Positions 1 to 5,162 of a stretch of DNA of 6,061 bases are shown here, one piece after another. The position numbers and the translations under genes are program-made. The notes beneath the pieces are model-generated. The model had not been told where the DNA came from and ran no database searches. It saw only the letters and a list, made by a program, of their open reading frames with translations. Source of the DNA: Methanomassiliicoccus sp. (GTDB taxonomy: Archaea > Thermoplasmatota > Thermoplasmata > Methanomassiliicoccales > JACIVX01). Location of the stretch: positions 1 through 6,061 of the forward strand of contig DYTM01000093.1 of the NCBI GenBank assembly GCA_020725985.1, given 5' to 3'. Every line of letters begins with the position of its first letter. Position 1 is the first letter of the stretch.

Positions 1-717
1 GACATGAACCTCCTCCTCCGCGTGCTCGAGGACAGATCGCCCCTATCGAAGGGGGAGCTCTTCGATCTCTCCCCGGTGGGGCACAAGCGGACCTCCGATG
101 CACTGAGGGCCCTCTATCTGGCCGCTCATGTCTATGTCGACGGCTCAAGGAGAATCGTCCTCGTCCCCGACAACGGCATGAGCGTCCGGGAGGCCCGGGC
201 CGAGCTCCTTCGGATCTTGTTCCGAAACTACGGCATCTTCAGCGCGGAGAACCTCTCCCGTTTCCTCAAGTTCGAGCTGTCGATGGGGGAGATCAGGGGA
301 TCCCTGGCCTCCCTCGAGCGGGAGGGCTTCCTGGTGAAAGGTTATCTCGTCCAGGGGGACGATACGCTCTACTGGATGCCGAAGGATATCGAGGCGGCGG
401 ACGATGAGTTCGAGGAAGGCTTCGTTCTCACGAGGGACGACAACCTCTACTTCTACCTCCAGCCCTGGCTGAAGGCGCAGATCGGGTTCCCGGCGAACGT
501 CATTTTCAAGGGTCCGAGGATCGTCGGCAACTTCAGGGCCGGCCACCGGGGGAAGGACCTCTATCTCGTCGAGTTCAACGGAGACCAGGAGGCGCGGAGG
601 ATCTTCAACGAGTACCTCCGGGCGAACGCTCTGACCCTCCGCAGGAAGAAGGACGAAGGGATCCCGGACTGGGAGATCGAGGAGTTCTACGAGAAAACGC
701 ATCCCGGAGAGGCCTGA
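1..717 (+). CDS. Winged-helix DNA-binding protein, 5'-partial (AlkZ/YcaQ-like or Lhr C-terminal-like)
   Basis: The frame is open from the first base (Asp before the first Met), so the true start probably lies upstream and this is the C-terminal 238 codons. Two winged-helix-like segments are visible: about residues 15-55, ending in a strand-like RRIVLVP, and about residues 65-125, with the pattern LFRNYGIFSAENLS, then a helix, then LEREGFLVKGYL. The second pattern resembles the winged helix of the AlkZ/YcaQ family and the C-terminal region of Lhr helicases, both of which act on DNA. The last third (VLTRDDNLYFYL, then VIFKGPRIVGNF, then GKDLYLVEFNGD) looks like the beta-rich C-terminal domain of the same groups. 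No helicase or catalytic motif lies in the visible part, so a repair glycosylase, a helicase tail and a plain DNA-binding protein remain open. It converges on thi4 with a one-base gap. Coding status is well supported; the family is tentative. Confidence 0.65.
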   Translation, partial: DMNLLLRVLEDRSPLSKGELFDLSPVGHKRTSDALRALYLAAHVYVDGSRRIVLVPDNGMSVREARAELLRILFRNYGIFSAENLSRFLKFELSMGEIRGSLASLEREGFLVKGYLVQGDDTLYWMPKDIEAADDEFEEGFVLTRDDNLYFYLQPWLKAQIGFPANVIFKGPRIVGNFRAGHRGKDLYLVEFNGDQEARRIFNEYLRANALTLRRKKDEGIPDWEIEEFYEKTHPGEA

Positions 718-718
718 C

Positions 719-1492
719 CTATTTCTTCCGTCTCAGTATGAGCTCGGCCACCTTCTTCCCCGAGAGGAGCATCCCTCCGAAGATCGGCCCCATCCTGGGG
801 GCACCCATCACGGCGTTGCACGCCATCCCAGCGACGTACAGGTTCGGGAAGACCTCGACGGTGTTCTTCACCGTCATCTTCTCCCCCACCTCGGCCCACA
901 TGCTCTTCTCCCCCTCGATCCTTCCCGAGGGCGTCTTGAGCTTTCCCGCCTTGGTCTGGACGATCCTGCATACCTCCGCGGCGTGCCCGGTCGCATCGAT
1001 GACGTACTTGGACCTCACGCTCACCGGATCGACGTGCAGTCCGGCGACGTCCACCGCGCTCCAGTTGATGACCACGCCGGTTACCTTCGAATCCCTGATC
1101 ATCACGTCCTCGACGGTGATGGCGTTAAACAGCCGTGCGCCCGCGTCGATCGCCGCCGCGATCATCTTCGCGGATGCCTCCACCGAGTCGGCGGTGTAGT
1201 AGCCCCCGCCCTCGTTTGTCAGCTTGACCCCGATCTCCTCGAGGAGGTGCTTCGATTCCTCCTGGACCACGATCGCAGGGAAGGTCATCCCCCCGCCCCA
1301 CATCCCTCCTCCTGGCGAGAGTCTCCGTTCGAATATCACGACCCTCTTCCCCGCCTTCGCCAGATATCTGGCGGCGGTGAGCGAGGAGGGCCCCGCCCCT
1401 GCGATCACAACGTCCACGTCAAGGCTCTCTATGAACTCCTTCGAGAACCGCTCGACTATCTTCCTGGTGATGATTACTTCGTCAATCGGCAT
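719..1492 (-). CDS. thi4: Thi4 thiamine thiazole synthase, sulfide-dependent archaeal type
   Basis: This cytoplasmic enzyme makes the adenylated thiazole precursor of thiamine from NAD and glycine. Numbered from the ATG at 1492 (257 aa), it shows the dinucleotide-binding GAGPSS at 32-37, an acidic residue closing that fold (FERR, near 55), GGGMWGGGM at 61-69, DATGHAAEVC at 166-175 and the C-terminal MGPIFGGMLLSG signature. At the site of the sulfur-donating Cys of yeast Thi4 (CMDP) this protein has His153 in GLHVDP. In the archaeal enzymes that His goes with use of free sulfide, making the enzyme a true catalyst rather than a suicide protein. An in-frame ATG at 1525 would add 11 residues (MIRLRESRGGP). 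I prefer 1492 because archaeal Thi4 proteins usually begin just before DEVIITR, and GGGGTGG precedes that ATG by a few bases. Some homologues carry the older label ribose 1,5-bisphosphate isomerase. The C-terminus is basic (RRKK). Confidence 0.95.
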   Translation of the reverse strand: MPIDEVIITRKIVERFSKEFIESLDVDVVIAGAGPSSLTAARYLAKAGKRVVIFERRLSPGGGMWGGGMTFPAIVVQEESKHLLEEIGVKLTNEGGGYYTADSVEASAKMIAAAIDAGARLFNAITVEDVMIRDSKVTGVVINWSAVDVAGLHVDPVSVRSKYVIDATGHAAEVCRIVQTKAGKLKTPSGRIEGEKSMWAEVGEKMTVKNTVEVFPNLYVAGMACNAVMGAPRMGPIFGGMLLSGKKVAELILRRKK

Positions 1493-1576
1493 TGGGCCAC
1501 CCCGGGATTCCCTTAGGCGTATCATGGGAATCGACTCCCTTCACTTAAGAGTTTGTCAGCCGTGACGCCTGGTGCA

Positions 1577-1590
1577 ACTTCTGATGAAGT
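1577..1590. repeat. Short inverted repeat, candidate operator
   Basis: ACTTC and GAAGT arms of 5 bp flank the 4-base centre TGAT. A related AAGTGAA lies on the minus strand at 1540-1546 and overlaps the weak TATA-like site before thi4, while GAAGTGA reads on the plus strand at 1587-1593. Recurrent half-sites between a biosynthetic gene and a divergent HTH regulator would suit an operator. The arms are short enough that chance is a real alternative. Confidence 0.3.
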
Positions 1591-1660
1591 GATCTGTGGA
1601 TGCTGAAGGGGGTGGAGAATGGCGCCGGCTCCCCTGTAACGGGCCGAAGAATCGGCGTTG

Positions 1661-1680
1661 GATTATAAGGTTTTTAATAT
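1661..1680 (+). promoter_or_regulatory. Archaeal BRE/TATA promoter of the HTH regulator gene
   Basis: An AT-rich island reads GATTATAAGG followed by TTTTTAATAT in otherwise GC-rich DNA. The centre of TTTTTAATAT is about 27 bases before the ATG at 1703, the spacing expected if transcription starts at or next to the start codon. The AAGGTT followed by AT-rich bases, beginning 36 bases before the ATG, closely resembles the AAAGGTTA promoter before the gene at 4281. Confidence 0.6.
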
Positions 1681-1702
1681 CGTTAAGTCATAATAGGGAG
1701 GT

Positions 1703-2077
1703 ATGAAGATCCCGTGCGAGCTAATCGTTTGGTACGTCCTTCCTTCGATCCGCCGCGAGCTAGCAAGGGAGCTTGTTGAGCATCATGGCATGACTCAGGC
1801 AGAGGTGGCGAGGAGGTTCGGGGTCACCGATGCCGCCATTTCCCAGTATCTCAAGTCCAAGCGCGGGACGAGCCAGGAGATGGAATCCAGCGGCAAGTAC
1901 GGGGAGTTCAGGAAAGAGGTCGAGAGGGCCGCAACGAGGATCACCAACGGCTCGGACATCGTCACCGAGACCTGCAGGATCTGCGAGATGGTGAAGAAGA
2001 GCGGCATGCTCGTCTCGGTGTACGAAACTCACACCGGGGTCAAGGCTCCGCTGTGCGTCTGCCCCCAGATGGAGTGA
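1703..2077 (+). CDS. COG2522-like archaeal HTH transcriptional regulator with Cys-rich C-terminus
   Basis: This is a 124-aa DNA-binding protein. The opening MKIPCELIVWYVLPSIRREL is the conserved start of the archaeal COG2522 family and fixes the ATG. A Cro/C1-type helix-turn-helix follows (about 16-55) with GMTQAEVARRFGV as the first part and TDAAISQYL as the recognition helix. The tail has a CxxC (Cys91, Cys94) and a CxC (Cys118, Cys120); with Cys5 these could bind a metal or Fe-S cluster, or sense redox. That role is inference. There is no ThiN domain, so it is not ThiR, the known archaeal thiamine regulator. It is divergent from thi4 and could control thi4 or itself. A GGGAGGT touches the ATG, too close for a normal ribosome site. 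The promoter position points instead to a leaderless mRNA. It converges on the glycosylase gene with a 3-base gap. Confidence 0.85.
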   Translation: MKIPCELIVWYVLPSIRRELARELVEHHGMTQAEVARRFGVTDAAISQYLKSKRGTSQEMESSGKYGEFRKEVERAATRITNGSDIVTETCRICEMVKKSGMLVSVYETHTGVKAPLCVCPQME

Positions 2078-2080
2078 CCG

Positions 2081-2884
2081 CTACCGGTCCTTTCTCTTTC
2101 TCTCCTCCGAGACGTAGATGTATTCCTGAGCGTACCCCGCGTATCTCCCGAAATGCTCGCGGGCGAACGAGCTGACCTTCCTGTAGCTCCCGGTGACTCC
2201 GTAGACGTTCTTCATTGCCCTCGCGATTCGCACGTCGACCGGGAAAGCTTCGAGGTGATCCAGGGCGAAGAGAGCAATGCAGTCCGCGACCTTGTCCCCG
2301 ACACCGTCCAGCCTCTTCAGCTTGGAAACGCAGTCCTCGTAACCGACGCCCCTCAGCTCCTCGAAGTCCACCTCCCCCTCCGCGACTTTCCTTGCGAACT
2401 CGACGAACCTTCCGCAGCGGAACCCGAGGTTGCATTCCGCCGCCGCCTCCTTCCTCTCGAGGACCTGCGCGGGGGTGGGGAAGGAGTATCTCCCGTTCAG
2501 TTTCCGTCCGAAGGTCCTGCAGACGTTCTCGATCATCCCCTCGATCCTCGGAATGCTTGCATAAGTGGCGAGCGTGTACGATGCGGCACACTCCCAGGGA
2601 TCCTGTCTGATAAGCCTCAGCCCCCGGTATTTCCGGACAAGGCCAGCGACATAGGGATCCCTGGAGATGTCCTTCACTATCGAATCGATGTCGTCGTCAT
2701 CTCTGAAATACCGCCGGAGGAGGCTATCTGACACCGCCCCCCAGATATCGAGGTCCTCTCTGACCTGCCTCAGCCGGACCTGGCGCTCTCCGAGGACCCC
2801 CCTCCACCACTCCCCCTCCCTGCGCCAACGGAAGACCTGACCGCAACCGAGGGTGAGGTCGAGGTCGAACAAGCGCAACCTCAT
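2081..2884 (-). CDS. ogg: 8-oxoguanine DNA glycosylase/AP lyase, OGG1-like HhH-GPD protein
   Basis: This base-excision-repair enzyme removes oxidised guanine from DNA and nicks the resulting site. The 267-aa protein follows OGG1 from end to end. GQVFRW at 15-20 matches the OGG1 GQ.FRW segment whose Gly contacts the lesion. QDPWECAASY at 94-103 starts the helical domain, LGFR at 153-156 matches the LGYR base-contact segment, and the helix-hairpin-helix is at about 184-204 (LDGVGDKVADC) with the catalytic Lys198. PVDVR at 215-219 supplies the catalytic Asp217. OGG1 has three Asn (NNN) before I.RI; here the residues are Tyr108-Ala-Ser, so recognition of the opposite base may differ. The ATG overlaps the methyltransferase stop by 4 bases (ATGA), indicating coupled translation as the last gene of a three-gene operon. 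An AlkA-type specificity is the main alternative but fits less well. The C-terminus is highly basic (KRKRKDR). Confidence 0.92.
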   Translation of the reverse strand: MRLRLFDLDLTLGCGQVFRWRREGEWWRGVLGERQVRLRQVREDLDIWGAVSDSLLRRYFRDDDDIDSIVKDISRDPYVAGLVRKYRGLRLIRQDPWECAASYTLATYASIPRIEGMIENVCRTFGRKLNGRYSFPTPAQVLERKEAAAECNLGFRCGRFVEFARKVAEGEVDFEELRGVGYEDCVSKLKRLDGVGDKVADCIALFALDHLEAFPVDVRIARAMKNVYGVTGSYRKVSSFAREHFGRYAGYAQEYIYVSEERKRKDR

Positions 2885-3711
2885 CTAGCCTTCCTTGCCA
2901 CGAAGATCATCAGCTCGCTTTCCTTCTTGAACGGCGAGAGGGCGTAGTCTCCGTACACCTCCAGCACGTCCAGGCCGCATCTCCTGAACAGGTCCATCGC
3001 CTCCCTGTAGAAGATGTATCGGAGGACGAAGGTCGTCGTCACCCTCCTGAGCTGGCGATCCTGCCGCGAGACGTCGTAAAAGTAGTGGACGGTCGTGGTC
3101 TGGGAGGCCATGTCGAAAGTCTGCGTCTCGAACTTCGAGATGATCTCTCCCTGGGCGGTCAGCTTCGTGCCGTCGTGGCGGAGGAGGCCGACCGGCCTAT
3201 CAAGTCTCGGGTTGAAGATGCTGATGGTCAGGAGGCCGTCATCCGCCATATGGTCTACCATGTTCCCGAGCGCCTTCTCCTGATCCGCGGTCTCGAGGAG
3301 GTGGAGGAAGGAGTTGAACGGGACGATCACCAGCTTGAACTTGCTCGGGGATTTGAACTCCATAACGTCCGCGTGGATGATGTCTATCCTCTCCTGGACT
3401 TCCTCGTCCAGGAGCTCGATCTTCTCAGTGCACCTGTCCAGCATGGAGGCGCTCCGGTCGACGCCGGTGATATCGTACCCCGCCTTCGCAAGGGGAATCA
3501 GGATCCTTCCAGTGCCGCACATGCACTCCAGTATCGGCGAGCCGGCGGACTCGGCGAGCTGCTTGTAGAACTCGATGTCCTCCTTGAAGTCCTCGCTCCA
3601 GATGTCGTAGTACTTCGCGGACGCTTCGTACACGTCCAGGGTCTCGATTTCGGGCTCAGCGCTTGTAGCCGATTTTCCGGAGGAACTCCCTCCTTTCTTT
3701 GAGGTCTTCAT
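2881..3711 (-). CDS. Class I SAM-dependent methyltransferase
   Basis: This predicted cytoplasmic methyltransferase has an unknown substrate. Numbered from the ATG at 3711 (276 aa), VYEASAKYYDIW at about 27-38 is the usual entry helix. Motif I is ILECMCGTGRI (60-70), the acidic end of the next strand is Asp85 in ITGVDRSASML, then DIIHADVMEF (110-119) and the motif IV strand KLVIVPFNSFLHL. The C-terminal half (SPFKKESELMIFVARK) matches small-molecule methyltransferases of the Methyltransf_25 type, but nothing visible names the substrate. The first 20 residues are Lys/Ser/Gly-rich and probably disordered. A TTG at 3720 is a possible earlier start. I prefer ATG 3711 because GGGGG lies 9 bases before it, whereas it abuts the TTG. 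The gene overlaps the kinase gene upstream by 56 bases and the glycosylase gene downstream by 4 bases, so all three are probably cotranscribed. Confidence 0.88.
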   Translation of the reverse strand: MKTSKKGGSSSGKSATSAEPEIETLDVYEASAKYYDIWSEDFKEDIEFYKQLAESAGSPILECMCGTGRILIPLAKAGYDITGVDRSASMLDRCTEKIELLDEEVQERIDIIHADVMEFKSPSKFKLVIVPFNSFLHLLETADQEKALGNMVDHMADDGLLTISIFNPRLDRPVGLLRHDGTKLTAQGEIISKFETQTFDMASQTTTVHYFYDVSRQDRQLRRVTTTFVLRYIFYREAMDLFRRCGLDVLEVYGDYALSPFKKESELMIFVARKAR

Positions 3712-4138
3712 CCTTTTCAACCCCCAGCGGGGGCTGTCCGTCGATCACGCCGACGACTCCCCGCCCCCGCGGTGACTCGGCGACCAGTACCTCCACGTCG
3801 TTCGCGGTCGCGCAGAATATCGAGCAGGTCTCCGGGACCTCCCTCACGCTTCTGAGGATGTTGACGGGGTAGGCGTTCCGGAGGACGATGACGAAGACAT
3901 GTCCCGCCCCGATCCTCATCGCGTTCGCGGCGGCGCACTCCCTTAGCTCGTCGTCGTTCCCTTCCACCCTGACAAGTCGGTCCTGCGAGGCCTCGCAGAA
4001 GGCCACACCAAACTTGATGCCGGGGACAGAGTTGACAAGGGCTTCGTACAGGTCCTCGGCGGTCTTGATGAAGTGGGCCTGGCCTATGACGATGTTCGTA
4101 TCCGACGGCTTTTCGACAAGCACCGGCTCGATCTTCAT
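3656..4138 (-). CDS. Adenosine-specific kinase family protein (COG1839, PF04008)
   Basis: The 160-aa length equals the usual size of this family, whose crenarchaeal member PAE2307 was described structurally as adenosine-binding and is annotated as an adenosine-specific kinase. Family blocks are clear: GQAHFIKTAEDLYEAL (19-34), KFGVAFCEASQDRLVR (42-57) followed by EGND, GAGHVFVIVLRNAYPVN (77-93), VPETCSIFCATANDVEV (101-117) and GRGVVGVIDG (125-134). No P-loop or ribokinase motif is present, as expected for this fold, and the physiological role of the family is poorly settled. It is the first gene of the operon with the methyltransferase and the glycosylase. The ATG is supported by GGGAGAGGG just upstream and a TATA-like box about 30-38 bases before it. 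The C-terminal tail is charged (KDEDLKERREFLRKIGYKR). Confidence 0.92.
   Translation of the reverse strand: MKIEPVLVEKPSDTNIVIGQAHFIKTAEDLYEALVNSVPGIKFGVAFCEASQDRLVRVEGNDDELRECAAANAMRIGAGHVFVIVLRNAYPVNILRSVREVPETCSIFCATANDVEVLVAESPRGRGVVGVIDGQPPLGVEKDEDLKERREFLRKIGYKR
3721..3733 (-). promoter_or_regulatory. Hairpin covering the methyltransferase ribosome-binding site
   Basis: On the minus-strand mRNA, CCCCC, a 3-base loop GCT and GGGGG form a perfect 5-bp G:C hairpin inside the last codons of the kinase gene. The GGGGG arm ends 9 bases before the ATG at 3711 and is the best Shine-Dalgarno candidate for it. A ribosome translating the kinase gene would open the hairpin, which would couple the two proteins. 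This is inferred from sequence only. Confidence 0.4.
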
Positions 4139-4168
4139 TCCCTCTCCCGAACGTACAGAGACTTCTTC

Positions 4169-4181
4169 AATAATAACCTTT
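4169..4181 (-). promoter_or_regulatory. BRE/TATA promoter of the kinase-methyltransferase-glycosylase operon
   Basis: Reading the minus strand, AAAGGTTATTATT lies in GC-rich surroundings. The TATA-like TTATTATT is centred about 35 bases before the ATG at 4138, predicting a leader of about 10 bases that contains the GGGAGAGGG ribosome site. The AAAGGTTA core also occurs in the plus-strand promoter of the same intergenic region. Confidence 0.55.
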
Positions 4182-4189
4182 CAGGCCCA

Positions 4190-4215
4190 GACTGGTTCCG
4201 CGGTCGTCTCCAGTC
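4190..4215. repeat. Inverted repeat between the divergent promoters
   Basis: GACTGG at 4190-4195 and CCAGTC at 4210-4215 are perfect 6-bp arms around a 14-base centre that contains the palindrome CCGCGG. It lies immediately behind the minus-strand promoter and about 30 bases behind the plus-strand one, a position suited to a regulator acting on both. Chance occurrence in GC-rich DNA cannot be excluded. Confidence 0.35.
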
Positions 4216-4245
4216 GATGCGGGGATGGGGCGGGAGGATGCGATC

Positions 4246-4256
4246 AAAGGTTAATA
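4246..4256 (+). promoter_or_regulatory. BRE/TATA promoter of the AP endonuclease gene
   Basis: AAAGGTTAATA stands out as AT-rich. Its TATA-like TTAATA is centred about 27 bases before the ATG at 4281, implying a transcript with almost no leader. It shares AAAGGTTA with the divergent operon promoter and AAGGTT plus spacing with the promoter at 1661-1680. Confidence 0.55.
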
Positions 4257-4280
4257 CGGACGGCGCTCATTGCGAAGGAC

Positions 4281-5102
4281 ATGATCTATTTCGGTCCTGC
4301 CGGCTACCCCACCGGGAGCAGGGGGCCGCTCGAGGCGCTCGAAAGGATAAGGGCACTCAAGCTCAACGCCCTTGAGGTGCAGTTCGTGCGCCAGGTGAGG
4401 ATGGGCGAAGATAAGGCCAGGGCCGCGGAGGAGAGGGCGAGAGACCTCGGGATTCTCCTGAGCGCACACGCCCCCTACTATGTAAACTTCAACTCCCCGA
4501 GCCGGACGACCGTGAGGAAGAGCGGGGAATGGGTCATGAAGGCCGCGAGGGCCGCTCATCAAATGGGCGCCTGGATCATCGTCCTTCATGCTGCCGCGTA
4601 CTCGGGGAAGGATCCGAAGGCGGCGACCCGGTCGGTGATCAGAGGAGTCACGAAGTGCAGGGACCAGATGGAAAAGGAGGGGATCGACGTCCTGCTCGGC
4701 CTCGAGACGATGGGGAAGAAAGGGTCTTGGGGGACGATCGAGGAGATCGCTCATGTCGTGAGAGAGATCGAAGGGACCGCTCCGGTTCTGGATTTCGCCC
4801 ATCTCCACGCGCGGTCTGGAGGGGGTCTCCGAACCGTTTCGGATTTCCGGAGGGTCCTGGTGGAATGCGGGGAGTTCTATCGCGGGCACCTCCACTGCCA
4901 TTTCAGCTGCGTTGAGTACACGGAAGCGGGGGAGAGAAGCCATCTCCCCATGAGCGCGAAGGCCCCCGACTACGCCCTCCTGGTCGCGGCATTGAAGGAG
5001 GAGGAAAGAGGGGTTACGGTCATCAGTGAGACCCCTCTCCTTGAGAGGGACGCGGTGAGGATGATGAGGATGCATGGAGCGGTCGGCGAAGGCCCCGTTT
5101 AG
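4281..5102 (+). CDS. Endonuclease IV-like AP endonuclease (family 2, TIM barrel)
   Basis: This predicted metal-dependent enzyme cuts DNA at abasic sites and clears 3'-blocked ends in base excision repair. The 273-aa length is near that of E. coli Nfo. Most metal ligands of the family are recognisable in order: His63 in SAHAPYYVN, His103 in IIVLHAAAY, Glu142 in GLETMGKKG, Asp171 and His174 in LDFAHLHAR, His203 in HLHCH, His221 in RSHLPM, and Glu250 in ISETPLL. The E. coli Asp-x-His pair (229/231) is not kept clearly; here the segment reads GERSHLPM. The start MIYFGPAGYP is the usual first strand of the barrel. The frame stays open upstream to 3888, but that part lies antisense to the kinase gene and is not used. 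GAAGG next to the ATG is a weak ribosome site, and the promoter position suggests a leaderless mRNA. A sugar-isomerase-type TIM barrel is a less likely alternative. Confidence 0.88.
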   Translation: MIYFGPAGYPTGSRGPLEALERIRALKLNALEVQFVRQVRMGEDKARAAEERARDLGILLSAHAPYYVNFNSPSRTTVRKSGEWVMKAARAAHQMGAWIIVLHAAAYSGKDPKAATRSVIRGVTKCRDQMEKEGIDVLLGLETMGKKGSWGTIEEIAHVVREIEGTAPVLDFAHLHARSGGGLRTVSDFRRVLVECGEFYRGHLHCHFSCVEYTEAGERSHLPMSAKAPDYALLVAALKEEERGVTVISETPLLERDAVRMMRMHGAVGEGPV

Positions 5103-5117
5103 GGGGGAGACGACAAC

Positions 5118-5125
5118 TATATATT
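5118..5125 (+). promoter_or_regulatory. TATA box of the zinc-ribbon protein gene
   Basis: TATATATT lies in the short gap after the AP endonuclease stop. Its centre predicts transcription starting near 5147, which leaves about 15 bases of leader containing GGTGGTC before the TTG at 5163. A second AT-rich stretch, TTTATTAG at 5132-5139, could place the start at the TTG itself. Confidence 0.6.
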
Positions 5126-5162
5126 TCGAAGTTTATTAGTCCTTCCAGCAGTTGGTGGTCTG

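Larger units (their letters stand above)
1526..1702. promoter_or_regulatory. Divergent control region between thi4 and the HTH regulator gene
   Basis: These 177 bases hold no credible gene. The right end is AT-rich and carries the promoter of the regulator gene. On the minus strand, thi4 has two possible promoters: a TATA-like CTTATAAT near 1662-1669, which would give a structured leader over 100 nt long, or a weak CTCTTAAG near 1544-1551, which would place the start near 1520 and a short leader before the ATG at 1492. Small dyads lie at 1577-1590 (ACTTC TGAT GAAGT) and 1643-1656 (GCCGA AGAA TCGGC). A GC-rich pairing at 1626-1646 would compete with the second. The TPP riboswitch core (CTGAGA) is absent on both strands. 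Confidence 0.5.

Noticed and set aside
983..1516. 177-codon open frame on the plus strand
   Set aside because: It is antisense to thi4, which has full family motifs; the translation is His/Arg/Pro-rich without recognisable structure.
1582..1606. C/D box guide RNA (TGATGA then CTGA 15 bases later)
   Set aside because: No C' and D boxes at usual spacing and no terminal stem were found; the boxes are short enough to occur by chance.
1526..1702. TPP riboswitch upstream of thi4
   Set aside because: The plus strand has a partial look-alike (TGATCTGTGGATGCTGAAGG), but the required CTGAGA pyrimidine-sensing segment is missing on both strands and that strand leads away from thi4.
2153..2731. 192-codon open frame on the plus strand
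   Set aside because: It is antisense to the ogg gene with its catalytic Lys and Asp; no motif in the shadow frame.
3085..3702. 205-codon open frame on the plus strand
   Set aside because: It is antisense to the methyltransferase gene, which has motifs I to IV in order.
3888..4280. Upstream in-frame extension of the AP endonuclease
   Set aside because: It lies antisense to the kinase gene, shows no family similarity, and would place the start before both divergent promoters.
4251..5075. 274-codon open frame on the minus strand
   Set aside because: It is antisense to the AP endonuclease gene, whose metal ligands and family motifs settle the coding strand.
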